Positions 25,727 to 35,143 of a DNA stretch of 64,000 bases are shown here, one piece after another. A model generated the notes under the pieces. That model did not search any database. It was given only the letters and a program-made list of their open reading frames with translations, and was not told the origin of the DNA. The DNA is from Salipiger marinus (GTDB lineage Bacteria > Pseudomonadota > Alphaproteobacteria > Rhodobacterales > Rhodobacteraceae). Position 1 is the first letter of the stretch. Every line of letters begins with the position of its first letter. The position numbers and the translations under genes are program-made. The stretch spans positions 186,001 through 250,000 of the forward strand of contig NZ_FNEJ01000007.1 in assembly GCF_900100085.1 (NCBI RefSeq). The letters run 5' to 3'.

Positions 25727-27385
25727 ATGACCAAGGACCTCAAGACCCAGCTTTCACGGCGCCACGCGCTTGGCATGATGGGGGCAGGCGCCGCCGCGCT
25801 GTTCACGCCCAATCTTCTGGGCAGGCCCGCCTTTGCGCAGACGCCGCCCGACAGCCCCACGGGGCGCGTGATCGTCGGCCTGTCGCAGGAGCCCACCGTC
25901 TTCAACCCGCTGATGCCCAAGATCGAGGTGGACGACAACGTGCATTTCTCGATCTTCGACGCGCTGTTCCGCATCGACGCGACGGGCGAGATCGTGCCCA
26001 ACCTCGCGACCGAAGTGCCGACGCTGGAAAACGGCGGCATTTCCGAAGACGGGCTGGAATGGCGTGTCCGCCTGCGCGAGGATGTCAAATGGCACGACGG
26101 CGAGCCGTTCACCGCCGAGGACGTGAAATTCACGCTGGAGCTGATCGTCGATCCCGACTTCCGCGCATGGCGCACCAGCGGCCACGATCTGGTGCGCGAC
26201 ATCACGGTTGTCTCCCCGACCGAGATCAGCTGGCGGATGGAAGAGGCCTTCGCGCCCTACCTGTCCTTCCTGACCGAAACCTTCATCGTGCCCGAGCACA
26301 TCCTTGCCGCAGCCGAGAATCCGAACGAGGCGCCCTTCAACCAGAAGCCCATCGGCACCGGTGCCTTCAAATGGGGCGAGCGGACCGCGGGCGACAACCT
26401 GACCCTCGTCGCCAATCCCGACTATCACGGCGACGGGCCCTATATCGAAGAGCTGATCTTCCGCTACATCCCCGACATGACGGTGCTGTTCACGCAGTTC
26501 CAGAGCGGATCCATCGATGTGGTGGGCCGGTCTTACATCACGCAGGACAATTACGAGGCGGCCCAAGCCCTGCCGGACCGTCAGGTCGATCTGGTTCCGG
26601 CGCCATCGGTCGAGTCGATCTACCTCAACCTCGAGCGGCCGCAGTTTCAGGATCCGGCCGTGCGTCAGGCGCTTTATCACGCGCTCGACCGCGCCTCGAT
26701 CATCGACGTGCTCTATTACGGCCTGCCCAAAGCGACCGAAACCTTCATGCCGCCGCAGTCCATGTATTATCATGATGGCCTGCCGTCGCAGGAGTTCAAT
26801 CTGGACCGCGCCCGCGAGATCCTTGACGAGGCGGGCTGGATGCCCGGTTCTGACGGCGTGCGCGAGAAGGACGGCGTGCGGCTGGAATTCACCAACTCGA
26901 CCACGACCGGCGCGCATCTGCGCGAGCAGACGCAGCAGTTCGTCCAGCAGACCTTCGCCGAGATCGGCGTGCGGATGAACATCGAGAACATGCCCGCCGC
27001 CGTGATGTGGGGCGATCACTGGGTTCTGTCGCAGTTCGACACGGTCATGGTGGGCATCACCTACCTGATCGCCGCCGACCCGGACGTCACCAACCGCTTC
27101 CACACCGATGCCATTGCGGCGCAGGGCGGAAACGGCTCGAACACCGGCCAGTATTCCAACCCCGAGGTGGATGCGCTGCTCGAAAAAGGCGCCCGCACCT
27201 TCGATCCCGAAGAGCGCAAGGCCATCTACCGCGAGGCGCAGGAGATCATCCGCGGCGAGCTGCCGTTCCTGCCGCTGTTCTCCTACACGCAGGTCTATGG
27301 CCGCAAGGCGGGGCTGGAGGGGTTCGTGCCCAACACCAACACCCGCAGCGAAACGTGGAACGCCGCCAGCTGGTACTGGAGCTGA
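25727..27385 (+). CDS. ABC transporter substrate-binding protein (peptide/opine family 5)
   Basis: The 552-residue protein has a twin-arginine-like leader (SRRHALGMMGAGAAALF) ending near RPAFAQ, then the family 5 solute-binding fold with VGLSQEPTVFNPL and WRVRLREDVKWHDGEPFTAEDV. It captures ligand in the periplasm for the permeases. I chose the ATG at 25727 because GGGAG lies 8 nt upstream; the ATG at 25712 has no ribosome site. A 12-bp hairpin follows before the permease genes. The ligand is probably an amino compound or small peptide, judging from the downstream enzymes. Confidence 0.92.
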   Translation: MTKDLKTQLSRRHALGMMGAGAAALFTPNLLGRPAFAQTPPDSPTGRVIVGLSQEPTVFNPLMPKIEVDDNVHFSIFDALFRIDATGEIVPNLATEVPTLENGGISEDGLEWRVRLREDVKWHDGEPFTAEDVKFTLELIVDPDFRAWRTSGHDLVRDITVVSPTEISWRMEEAFAPYLSFLTETFIVPEHILAAAENPNEAPFNQKPIGTGAFKWGERTAGDNLTLVANPDYHGDGPYIEELIFRYIPDMTVLFTQFQSGSIDVVGRSYITQDNYEAAQALPDRQVDLVPAPSVESIYLNLERPQFQDPAVRQALYHALDRASIIDVLYYGLPKATETFMPPQSMYYHDGLPSQEFNLDRAREILDEAGWMPGSDGVREKDGVRLEFTNSTTTGAHLREQTQQFVQQTFAEIGVRMNIENMPAAVMWGDHWVLSQFDTVMVGITYLIAADPDVTNRFHTDAIAAQGGNGSNTGQYSNPEVDALLEKGARTFDPEERKAIYREAQEIIRGELPFLPLFSYTQVYGRKAGLEGFVPNTNTRSETWNAASWYWS

Positions 27386-27393
27386 CGACCGCC

Positions 27394-27420
27394 GCTGCCC
27401 GCGCGTCGCGCGCGGGCAGC
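27394..27420 (+). terminator. Strong hairpin between ABC binding-protein and permease genes
   Basis: GCTGCCCGCGCG (27394-27405) pairs perfectly with CGCGCGGGCAGC (27409-27420) around TCG, starting 9 nt after the stop. Without a T-run it is more likely an mRNA stabiliser or partial terminator favouring binding-protein expression. Confidence 0.65.
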
Positions 27421-27465
27421 CTGCGCTGGCGACGGCGCGCCCGCTAGTCCCGCAAGGAGGGGAAC

Positions 27466-28416
27466 ATGGCTGCATTCCTGCTCAGACGCCTGCTGCAAAG
27501 CATCGTGCTGCTGGGGATCGTCTCGATCATCGGCTTCACGGTCCTGAACCTGATCCCGGGCGGCCCCTTGGCGCAATACGCGCTTGATCCCGGCATGACC
27601 GAGGCCGACCGTCTGCGGATCGCCTCGCAGATGGGCCTCGACCGGCCGCTTTACGTGCAATACCTCGAATGGGCCTCGCGCATGCTGCAGGGGGACTGGG
27701 GCACGTCCTATCGCGACGGCAACGCGGTGCTGACCGTGATCGCCCGCCATGTTCCCGCGACACTGCTGCTGATGGGGTCGTCCACGGTCATCGCGGTGGG
27801 GGTCGGCACTTGGATCGGCATCCGGGGCGCGACGCATCGCAATTCGGCGCTGGATTACATGTCGACGGTCGGGGCGATGATCGCGCTGTCGATCCCGACC
27901 TTCTGGTTCGGCCTGATCGGCATCTACGTCTTCTCGCTGCGGCTTGGCTGGCTGCCCTCGGGCAACATGTACACGATCGGCGACGGCTCGGTGCTGAACA
28001 TGCTGCACCATCTCATCATGCCTTCGGTCGTGCTGGCGCTGGTCCATATCGCGATCTGGAGCCGCTTCATGCGCTCGGCCACGCTGGACGCGATCAGTCA
28101 GGAATTCGTCAAGACGGCGCGGGCCAAGGGCGTGCCCGAACGGCGCGTCGTCATGAAACATGTCGTGGGCAACGCGCTGCTGCCGATGATCAGTCTGGCG
28201 GGCGTGCAGGTGCCCTCGCTGCTGACCGGCGCGCTGGTGACCGAAACCGTGTTCAGCTGGCCCGGCATGGGGCGGCTGTTCCTCGATAGCCTGAGCTACA
28301 GCGACTATCCGGTGGTGATGGGCCTGCTGATGTTCTCGGCCATCCTGACGATTGTCGCCAACTTCATCGCCGATGTCACCGTGGCATTGGTCGATCCGCG
28401 CATCCGCCTTGCCTGA
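27466..28416 (+). CDS. ABC transporter permease (DppB-type)
   Basis: The 316-residue inner-membrane protein has about six hydrophobic segments, the N-terminal LRRLLQSIVLLGIVSIIGFTVLNLIPG and the coupling EAA-loop region (QEFVKTARAKGVPERRVV). These mark it as the first permease of a peptide-type importer. AAGGAGGGGAAC provides a ribosome site. It pairs with the next gene. Confidence 0.94.
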   Translation: MAAFLLRRLLQSIVLLGIVSIIGFTVLNLIPGGPLAQYALDPGMTEADRLRIASQMGLDRPLYVQYLEWASRMLQGDWGTSYRDGNAVLTVIARHVPATLLLMGSSTVIAVGVGTWIGIRGATHRNSALDYMSTVGAMIALSIPTFWFGLIGIYVFSLRLGWLPSGNMYTIGDGSVLNMLHHLIMPSVVLALVHIAIWSRFMRSATLDAISQEFVKTARAKGVPERRVVMKHVVGNALLPMISLAGVQVPSLLTGALVTETVFSWPGMGRLFLDSLSYSDYPVVMGLLMFSAILTIVANFIADVTVALVDPRIRLA

Positions 28417-28447
28417 TGGCCGGCACCGGGAAACGAAAGGCTGCACC

Positions 28448-29329
28448 ATGACCGCGATGACGGCATCCCTCCCTCCCCAAACGCGCTGGTGGCAGAGCCG
28501 CGTCGTGCGGCGCTTCACCCGCAACTGGCTGGCGCTTCTGGGGCTGGCCATGATCACCCTGCTGACGCTGGCCTGCATCTTCGGGCCGGCGCTGCTGCCC
28601 TACGATTCGCTTTACGTCGATCTGCGGGCGCGCTTTTCAGCGCCCCTGACCGGGGATCACTACCTTGGCACCGACCCGCTGGGGCGCGACATCGCGGCAC
28701 GGCTGCTGATGGCGGGGCGCATCTCGCTGATGGTGGGCTTCTTCGCGATGCTGCTGGCGACGCTTCTCGGCACGCTGGTCGGCGTCATCGCGGGCTATAG
28801 CGGCGGCTGGGTCAACGCGGTGCTGATGCGGACGGTGGACGGGTTCCTGTCCTTCCCGACCATCTTCCTGCTGCTGGCGCTGGCGGTCGCGCTGCAGCCC
28901 ACGCCGGTGATGATCACCCTCATCATCGCCCTGACCGGCTGGATGGAGGTCGCCCGCATCGTCGAGGCCGAGGTCCGCTCGCTCAAGGAGCGGGAATTCG
29001 TGATGGCAGGCCGGATGCTGGGGCTCAGCCGCACGCATATCATGTTCCGCGAGATCCTGCCGAACGCCATGGGGCCGATCATCGTGGCCGCCACGCTGAC
29101 CGTCGCCCGGGCGATCCTGCTGGAAGCCTATGTCAGCTTCCTCGGCTTCGGCATCCAGCCGCCGCTGCCCAGCTGGGGCAACATGCTGAACGGCGCGCAG
29201 CAATATCTGGGCACGGCGCCTTGGCTTGCCATCATCCCGGGCGCGGCGATCACCATCGCGGTGACCAGTTTCAACTTCATCGGCGACGGGCTGCGGGACG
29301 CGCTCGACGTGCGCAACGACACTCTGTGA
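28448..29329 (+). CDS. ABC transporter permease (DppC-type)
   Basis: The 293-residue protein has the OppC N-terminal segment (RFTRNWLALLGLAMITLL), the HYLGTDPLGRDIAARLLMAGR motif and the EAA loop (REFVMAGRMLGLSRTHIMFREILPN). It forms the channel with the preceding permease. The start at 28448 follows AAAGG; the longer frame only covers the intergenic gap. The next gene starts 11 nt after its stop. Confidence 0.94.
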   Translation: MTAMTASLPPQTRWWQSRVVRRFTRNWLALLGLAMITLLTLACIFGPALLPYDSLYVDLRARFSAPLTGDHYLGTDPLGRDIAARLLMAGRISLMVGFFAMLLATLLGTLVGVIAGYSGGWVNAVLMRTVDGFLSFPTIFLLLALAVALQPTPVMITLIIALTGWMEVARIVEAEVRSLKEREFVMAGRMLGLSRTHIMFREILPNAMGPIIVAATLTVARAILLEAYVSFLGFGIQPPLPSWGNMLNGAQQYLGTAPWLAIIPGAAITIAVTSFNFIGDGLRDALDVRNDTL

Positions 29330-29340
29330 AGGAACGCCCC

Positions 29341-30654
29341 ATGACCGACGCGACGCAACGCGCCCGCAAATCGACCCCCTACTGGTGGGAGGCGGCGCCC
29401 GTCCGCCCGCTGCCCGAACAGGCGCTGCAGAAACAGGTCGACGTGGTCATCCTTGGCGCCGGATATGCCGGGCTCTCCGCCGGGCTGACGCTGGCGCGGG
29501 CGGGCCGCTCGGTTGCTGTCTTCGACGCGATGAATCCGGGCGAGGGCGCGTCGTCCCGCAATGGCGGCATCACCTCGGGCAGCATCCGGCCGGGCTTTGC
29601 CAAGCTGACCCGCAGGTTCGGCGAAAAGACCGCGCTCGCCATCGAGGCCGAGGGCAAGCGCGCGCGCGAATTCCTGTATGACTTTCTGAAGACCGAGGAG
29701 ATCGACTGCGATTTCCGCCTGACCGGCGCGTTTCGCGGTGCCTTGGGCTTTGACCAGTATGACGTGATGGCCCGCGCCGCCGAGACGCTGGCCAAGCGGC
29801 TGCAGATCGACACCTATGCCGTCCCCCATGGCGAGCAGCGCGATTATATCGGCACGGAATTCTACCGGGGCGGGGTCGCGCGGATGGACATTGGCGGGCT
29901 GCATCCGGCCAAGTTCCATGCGGGCCTGCTGCGCGTCACGCGGGCGGCAGGGGTGGCGGTGCATTCCCACACGCCGGTGACCGCCATCACCCGCGACGGC
30001 GCCGGGTTCGAGGTGACGACCCGCGCGGGCAAGATCGCCGCGCGGCAGGTGCTGGTCTGCACCAACGGCTATACCGACGGCGCGGCGCCCTTCCTGCGCC
30101 GCCGTCTGGTGCCGGTCCGCAGCCGGATCATCGTGACCGACCCGCTGCCCGCGGATCTGATGGACCGCCTGATGCCCAAGCGCATGATGATGAGCGAGAA
30201 CAGGCAGTTGGGCTTCTACTACCGGCCCACGCCGGACGGCAGCGCGATCCTGCTGGGCGGGCGCGACAGCAGCTTTGCAGGCGATCCGGTGGAGCCGATG
30301 CTGCGCCTGCGCGCGGGCCTGACCGAGCTTTTCCCCGAGCTGCGCGATGTCGGCTACACCCATAGCTGGTTCGGCAACGTGGCGATGAACCGCGACATGC
30401 TGCCCCGGATGTTCGAAAAGGACGGCGTGCTTTATGCCAGCGGCTTCTGCGGCTCTGGCGTGGTCTGGGCACCGTGGCTGGGTCGGCGCGCGGCGCAGCG
30501 GCTGTTGGGCGAACGGATCGAGGAGCCCAGTGCCTTCGACATGCGCCCGCCCGCCGCCGTGCCGTTCTTCAACGGCAGGCCGTGGTTCATGCCCGCGATC
30601 ATCAAGGGCTTTGCGCTGCAGGACCGTCTCGCCCTGTCGCGGGCGATACGGTAA
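29341..30654 (+). CDS. FAD-dependent amine/amino-acid oxidoreductase (DAO/PuuB-like), copy 1
   Basis: The 437-residue flavoprotein has VVILGAGYAGLSAGLTLARAG for ADP binding and a GASSRNGGITSG segment typical of the gamma-glutamylputrescine oxidoreductase/DadA-like DAO family. The C-terminal GVLYASGFCGSGVVWAPWLG matches the family's conserved end. These enzymes oxidise C-N bonds of amino acids or amines to imines. It lies in the ABC transporter operon, so it probably acts first on the imported compound. The start is the ATG after GAAGGAACGCCCC. Confidence 0.9.
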   Translation: MTDATQRARKSTPYWWEAAPVRPLPEQALQKQVDVVILGAGYAGLSAGLTLARAGRSVAVFDAMNPGEGASSRNGGITSGSIRPGFAKLTRRFGEKTALAIEAEGKRAREFLYDFLKTEEIDCDFRLTGAFRGALGFDQYDVMARAAETLAKRLQIDTYAVPHGEQRDYIGTEFYRGGVARMDIGGLHPAKFHAGLLRVTRAAGVAVHSHTPVTAITRDGAGFEVTTRAGKIAARQVLVCTNGYTDGAAPFLRRRLVPVRSRIIVTDPLPADLMDRLMPKRMMMSENRQLGFYYRPTPDGSAILLGGRDSSFAGDPVEPMLRLRAGLTELFPELRDVGYTHSWFGNVAMNRDMLPRMFEKDGVLYASGFCGSGVVWAPWLGRRAAQRLLGERIEEPSAFDMRPPAAVPFFNGRPWFMPAIIKGFALQDRLALSRAIR

Positions 30655-30663
30655 GGGACGGTC

Positions 30664-31656
30664 ATGGCTACCCTGCTTCTGACCAAGGCGCAGGTGCGCC
30701 AGCTGCTGCGGATGACGGATGTCATCACGGCGGTGGAGGCGGCCTTCGGCGCCTTCAATTCGGATCAGGTCGCGCAGCCGGATTATATGGGGCTGCACCT
30801 GCAGCCCAAGGGCGCGGAGATCGATTTCAAGGCCGCGCTTGACCGGGCGGGGCAGATGGTCTCGCTCAAGGCGTCCTCGGGCGGGTTCCGCGACAACCCT
30901 GCGCAGTTCGGGCTGCCGAACGGGATGGGCACGGTCCTGCTGTTCGACGCCCGCAATGGCGCGCTCGTCTGCGCGATGGATGGCAGCCTGCTGACCGGCT
31001 ACCGCACCGGCGCGGCGGGGGCGGTGTCGGCCCGGGCGCTGGCGCGCCGCGATGCGCGCCGGGTCGGGGTGATCGGCACCGGCACGCAGGCGCGCATGCA
31101 GATCCGCGCCCTGCGCGAGGTGCTGCAGATCGAGACGGTGCACGCCGCCAGCCGCAGCGCCGAGGGGCTCGCGGCGTTCTGCGCCGAGATGCAGGAGGCC
31201 TTCGGCCTCACCGTCCTGCCGGGCAGCCCGCAGGAGGTGGCCGAGGCTGCCGACATCCTTGTGACCACCACCCGCGCGACGGGCGTTGTCGTCCAAGCGG
31301 GCTGGGTGCGGCCCGGCACCCATGTCATCGCCGTCGGCGCAGATCAGGCTGGCAAGCAGGAACTGGACCCCGAACTTTTCCGCGGCGCGCGCATCGTGGT
31401 CGACAGTTTCGCCCAATGCGCGGCCAAGGGCGATCTGCAGCACGCCCTCCGCGATGGCACGGCCGAGGGGCCGCAGACCGAACTGGGCGAGATCCTGCTA
31501 GGCCAGCAGCCCGGACGCAGCGATGACGCGCAGATCACGATCTTCGACAGCACCGGCATGGCCATTCAGGACACGGCCACCGCCGCCGCACTCCTGTCTC
31601 GGGCCCGGGCGCAGGGCATCGGCACTCTTTTTGATTTTCTCGGGCAGGACGGCTGA
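30664..31656 (+). CDS. Ornithine cyclodeaminase/mu-crystallin family protein
   Basis: The 330-residue protein has the Rossmann motif VGVIGTGTQARMQIRAL near residue 137 and the substrate segment MVSLKASSGGFRDNP. Family members include ornithine cyclodeaminase, iminosuccinate reductase (BhcD) and EutC of ectoine degradation; all handle imines or amino acids with NAD(P)H. It is followed after 3 nt by a threonine-dehydratase-like gene, the same pairing seen in eutBC and bhcBD. Inference: it reduces or deaminates the imine formed by the preceding FAD enzyme. Confidence 0.9.
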   Translation: MATLLLTKAQVRQLLRMTDVITAVEAAFGAFNSDQVAQPDYMGLHLQPKGAEIDFKAALDRAGQMVSLKASSGGFRDNPAQFGLPNGMGTVLLFDARNGALVCAMDGSLLTGYRTGAAGAVSARALARRDARRVGVIGTGTQARMQIRALREVLQIETVHAASRSAEGLAAFCAEMQEAFGLTVLPGSPQEVAEAADILVTTTRATGVVVQAGWVRPGTHVIAVGADQAGKQELDPELFRGARIVVDSFAQCAAKGDLQHALRDGTAEGPQTELGEILLGQQPGRSDDAQITIFDSTGMAIQDTATAAALLSRARAQGIGTLFDFLGQDG

Positions 31657-31659
31657 CGG

Positions 31660-32652
31660 ATGGAACAGGATCTGACAGAAGCGCCAACGCTTCAGGACAT
31701 TCTGGCGGCGCGGACGCGCATCGCCCCCCATATCCGTCGGACCCCGATCCTGCGTGCGGACCGGATCGAGGCCGCGGCGGGCTGCAGGCTTTATCTCAAG
31801 CCCGAGACGCTGCAGATCACCGGCGCGTTCAAGCTGCGCGGCGCGCTGAACACGGCGCTGCAGCTGAGCCCGGAACAGATCGCGCGCGGCTTCATCTCCT
31901 CCTCCTCGGGCAATCACGCGCAGGGCCTGTCCTATGCCGCGCGGATGCTGGGCACGAAGGTGCTGCTGGTCCTGCCGGTGGGCACGCCCGCGCTGAAGGT
32001 CGAAAATACCCGCGCGCTTGGCGCCGAGGTCATCCTGTTTGACGGCGACAACGCCGCCCGCTGGCGCGAGGTCTACCGCATCGCCGCCGAAAACGGCTAC
32101 GAGGTCATCCACGGGTTCGAGGATCCGCGCGTGATGGCGGGGCAGGGAACCATCGGCTGCGAAATCCTCGAAGATCTGCCCGAGGTCGAGACCGTGCTGG
32201 TGCCGCTTGGCGGCGGCGGGCTCATCTCGGGCGTGGCCACGGCGATCAAGGCGCTGCGGCCCAAGGTGCGGGTCGTGGGGTGCGAGCCCGCGCTGACGCC
32301 GAAATATCACCGCAGCCGGGCAGAGGGGCAGCGGGTGTCGCTGCCGCTGCGCGACACGATCGCGGACGGCCTGAGGATCAGCGTGCCCGGCCGCAACCCT
32401 TGGCCGATCATCGAGCGCCATGTCGACGAGATCGTGCTGGTCGGCGAAGAGGATATCGTCGCGGGCATGAAGGCGCTGGCCAGAGATGCCAAGCTGATCG
32501 CCGAACCCGCCGCCGCCATCGCGATCGGGGCGCTGCTGGGGGGCGCGGTCAGCGTCCGGCCAGATGAAACGGTCTGCGCGATCCTGACGGGCGGAAACTG
32601 GGGCCTTGCCGATCTGGCCCGCGTGTTTGGCGCGTCAGGCCCGGGATCATGA
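31660..32652 (+). CDS. PLP-dependent threonine/serine dehydratase-like protein (EutB/BhcB relative)
   Basis: The 330-residue fold-type II PLP enzyme has the lysine motif ITGAFKLRGALN near residue 55, SSSGNHAQGLSYAAR, and the glycine loop VPLGGGGLISGV. It eliminates water from beta-hydroxy amino acids. The ornithine-cyclodeaminase-like partner upstream makes a EutB/BhcB-type role on a hydroxylated amino acid plausible. It is the last clear gene of the ABC operon. Confidence 0.9.
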   Translation: MEQDLTEAPTLQDILAARTRIAPHIRRTPILRADRIEAAAGCRLYLKPETLQITGAFKLRGALNTALQLSPEQIARGFISSSSGNHAQGLSYAARMLGTKVLLVLPVGTPALKVENTRALGAEVILFDGDNAARWREVYRIAAENGYEVIHGFEDPRVMAGQGTIGCEILEDLPEVETVLVPLGGGGLISGVATAIKALRPKVRVVGCEPALTPKYHRSRAEGQRVSLPLRDTIADGLRISVPGRNPWPIIERHVDEIVLVGEEDIVAGMKALARDAKLIAEPAAAIAIGALLGGAVSVRPDETVCAILTGGNWGLADLARVFGASGPGS

Positions 32653-32911
32653 CCGAACCGACCCACGCCCGGTTCCGCCGCACACCCGATACCGCCGCCC
32701 CCGTGCGCTTGGCCAAGCTTCTGGCCCGGCATTCCGGGTGGACCGCCAGAACACGCTGCGCGCCGCCAGGACCGGGCGCGGGCTTTGACCAAAAAGGCGC
32801 AGGGATGATCGGGATTCGCGCAGATCCTCTCTCGCGCCAGCGGCGGATTTGGGCGAACCTGCCCGGGACGGACGCAGGGCGCGTGGACGGACGCATCAAC
32901 AGGAGGCACAG

Positions 32912-33844
32912 ATGAGCGAAGGTGCGGGACGGCCAGAGGGCAGGGCAGGGCAGGGCCCTGATGCCGCGTCGAACGACCAGGTGCTGCAGCTCGACAGTTT
33001 CGAGGTGCAGGTGGTGCCGATCACCCAGCAGCTGCGGCCATTCCTGCACGAACTGACGGTCAGCGTGCGCTGGCCGCATCGCGACAGCGACCTCGATTTC
33101 CTGATCCGGCAGGGCGAGGGGTATCTTGCGCTGGACGAGATCGGGCGCCCCGTCGGGTCGGCCATGCATTTCCCCATGGGCAAGGATTTTGCGCTTCTGG
33201 GCATGATGGTCACGCCGCCGCGTCTGCAGGCCCGGGGCGGCGGGCGGTTCCTGCTGCGCACCATCATGCGCGACTGCGCCGGGCGCGACATGCGCCTGAA
33301 CGCGACGCGCTCGGGCTACCGGCTCTACCGTGAGGAGGGGTTTCTTGATGTCGGCAAGGTCTGGCAGCATCAGGGGCTGGTTGGCGAGGTGCCCGTCCCG
33401 GATCCGCTGCCCGGGGTCGAGATCCGCCAGATCACTCCGCAGGACCGCGCCGCCATCGAGGCGATGGACGCCTATGCCTACGGCGCGGATCGCGGCCCGA
33501 TCCTTGCCGCCCTGATGCAGGCGGGGCATGGGCTGATCGCGCTTTGCGCGGGCCAGCCCTGCGGCTTTGCGCTGGTGCGGCAGTTCGGCAAGGGGCAGGT
33601 GATCGGCCCTCTGGTTGCAGAGGATGAACGGATGGCCGTCGCGATGACCGCGCGCCTTCTGGACGGCGCGCGGGGATCCTTCATGCGCATGGACACGCCT
33701 TTCCCGGGCACCGAGCTGCGGGCGTTCCTGACCGCGTCGGGCATGACGCAGTTCGACACGGTGACCGAGATGCGCGTCGGCCCGCAGCGGCGGGCCGAGA
33801 CGGGACTGGTGACCTTTGCGCTGGCCGCCCATTCCTTGGGCTAG
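32912..33844 (+). CDS. Two-domain GNAT N-acetyltransferase, copy 1
   Basis: The 310-residue protein has an N-terminal GNAT domain (about 25-160, with LGMMVTPPRLQARGGGRFLL as acetyl-CoA site) and a second acetyltransferase-like C-terminal domain (GQVIGPLVAEDERMAV). AGGAGG just upstream fixes the start at 32912. The 259 nt before it hold no supported gene. It is a paralogue of 37256-38086, sharing the order of both domains and the motif GSF-x-RMD near the end. The acetyl-CoA site is less canonical than in the paralogue. It probably acetylates an amine in this catabolic block. Confidence 0.85.
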   Translation: MSEGAGRPEGRAGQGPDAASNDQVLQLDSFEVQVVPITQQLRPFLHELTVSVRWPHRDSDLDFLIRQGEGYLALDEIGRPVGSAMHFPMGKDFALLGMMVTPPRLQARGGGRFLLRTIMRDCAGRDMRLNATRSGYRLYREEGFLDVGKVWQHQGLVGEVPVPDPLPGVEIRQITPQDRAAIEAMDAYAYGADRGPILAALMQAGHGLIALCAGQPCGFALVRQFGKGQVIGPLVAEDERMAVAMTARLLDGARGSFMRMDTPFPGTELRAFLTASGMTQFDTVTEMRVGPQRRAETGLVTFALAAHSLG

Positions 33845-33850
33845 GGGCGG

Positions 33851-35140
33851 TCAGGCCAGCCGGTCTTTCAGCCGGAACCACAGCCCCGCCAGCGGCAGGA
33901 ACCACGGCTTGCCGTTGAGGGCGGGCACGGCGGGCCAGTCCATCCCTTCCAGCGGGTTGGTGTCCGTGCGTCCCATCGCCTGATCGGCCAGCACCTGCCC
34001 CAGCAGGGTCGACAGCTGCGCGCCATGGCCGGAATAGCCCATGCCGTAGATCATCCCGTCCGCCTGTCCCGCGCGGGGGAAGCGGTCGCGGGTCATGCCG
34101 ACAAGCCCGCCCCAGCAATAGTCGATCTGGATCCCGGCCAGATGCGGGAAAATCTCTGCCATCGCGGCGCGCAGGATCCGCCCGGATTTGGCGTCTGAAC
34201 GCTGGTCCGACCGCGCAGAAAACCGCGCCCGTCCCCCGAAGATCAGCCGGTTGTCGGGCGAAAGACGGAAATAATTGCCGATGAGGCGCGAGGTCACGCA
34301 GGTCCGGTGGCCGGGCAGGGTCGCTGTGACCTCGGCGTGGCTCAGCGGTCGGGTGGCGATGAGGAACGACGCCATCGGAATCATGCGCTTGCGGAAATGC
34401 CCCAAGGGCGCGCCCGGCACCTGCGCGCTATAGGCCCCGGTCGCGGCGATCACGCGCTCGGCCTTGATCTGCCCGCGCGGGGTGTCCAGCGTCCAGCCCG
34501 TGCCCGACCGGCTGCGCCCGGTGACGGGCGCGTTTTCCCAGATGCGGGCGCCGTGGCGCTGCGTGGCCTCCGCCAGCCCGTGCAGGTAGCGGCCCATATG
34601 CATCATCGCCGATTTCTCGGACAGCATCGCGCCATGGAAGGCGTCGGACCCGATCTCTCCGGTCAGCGCGTCCTTGGACAGCCAGCGCGTTTCGGGATCC
34701 ACCTCGCGCGCCAGAAGCTCCTGATTGGCGCGCAGCCCCGCGACATGGCCCGGCTTTGAGGCGAGCTTCAGCTTGCCCGCGCGGCGGAAATCGCAAGAGA
34801 GTCCCTCTTCCTCGATCAGCTCGGCGATCATGTCGATGGAGCGGTCATAGGCGTGATAGAGCGCGCGCGCCCGCTCGGGGCCCAGATGGGCCACCGCATC
34901 CGCATAGCCATGGGCGATGCCGTTGTTCAGGTGCCCGCCATTGCGCCCCGATCCGCCAGCCCCGACATGGCTCGCCTCAAGCACGGCGACCGTGACCCCC
35001 GCCCGCGCCAGCCTGCGGGCCGCATTGAGCCCGGTGAACCCCGCGCCAATTACCGCCACGTCGAAACGGCCCTCGACGGGCCCCGCCTCCGCGCCAGCGA
35101 AGACGGGAGCGGTGTCGTGCCAGTAGGACAGCATCTTCAT
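33851..35140 (-). CDS. FAD-dependent amine/amino-acid oxidoreductase (PuuB-like), copy 2
   Basis: The 429-residue flavoprotein has VAVIGAGFTGLNAARRLARAG and the GAGGSGRNGGHLNNG segment typical of gamma-glutamylputrescine oxidoreductases, plus a conserved C-terminal GMGYSGHGAQLSTLLGQ. It is expected to oxidise an amine to imine or aldehyde plus H2O2 or reduced acceptor. It is convergent with the first GNAT gene (6-nt gap) and lies 3 nt downstream of the broken dehalogenase gene, with which it would share a transcript. Confidence 0.9.
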   Translation of the reverse strand: MKMLSYWHDTAPVFAGAEAGPVEGRFDVAVIGAGFTGLNAARRLARAGVTVAVLEASHVGAGGSGRNGGHLNNGIAHGYADAVAHLGPERARALYHAYDRSIDMIAELIEEEGLSCDFRRAGKLKLASKPGHVAGLRANQELLAREVDPETRWLSKDALTGEIGSDAFHGAMLSEKSAMMHMGRYLHGLAEATQRHGARIWENAPVTGRSRSGTGWTLDTPRGQIKAERVIAATGAYSAQVPGAPLGHFRKRMIPMASFLIATRPLSHAEVTATLPGHRTCVTSRLIGNYFRLSPDNRLIFGGRARFSARSDQRSDAKSGRILRAAMAEIFPHLAGIQIDYCWGGLVGMTRDRFPRAGQADGMIYGMGYSGHGAQLSTLLGQVLADQAMGRTDTNPLEGMDWPAVPALNGKPWFLPLAGLWFRLKDRLA

Positions 35141-35143
35141 GCG

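Noticed and set aside
32649-32915. 88-codon frame between the dehydratase-like gene and the first GNAT
   Set aside because: It overlaps the previous stop but has an Arg/Pro-rich shadow-like composition and no ribosome site of note; I treat 32653-32911 as intergenic.
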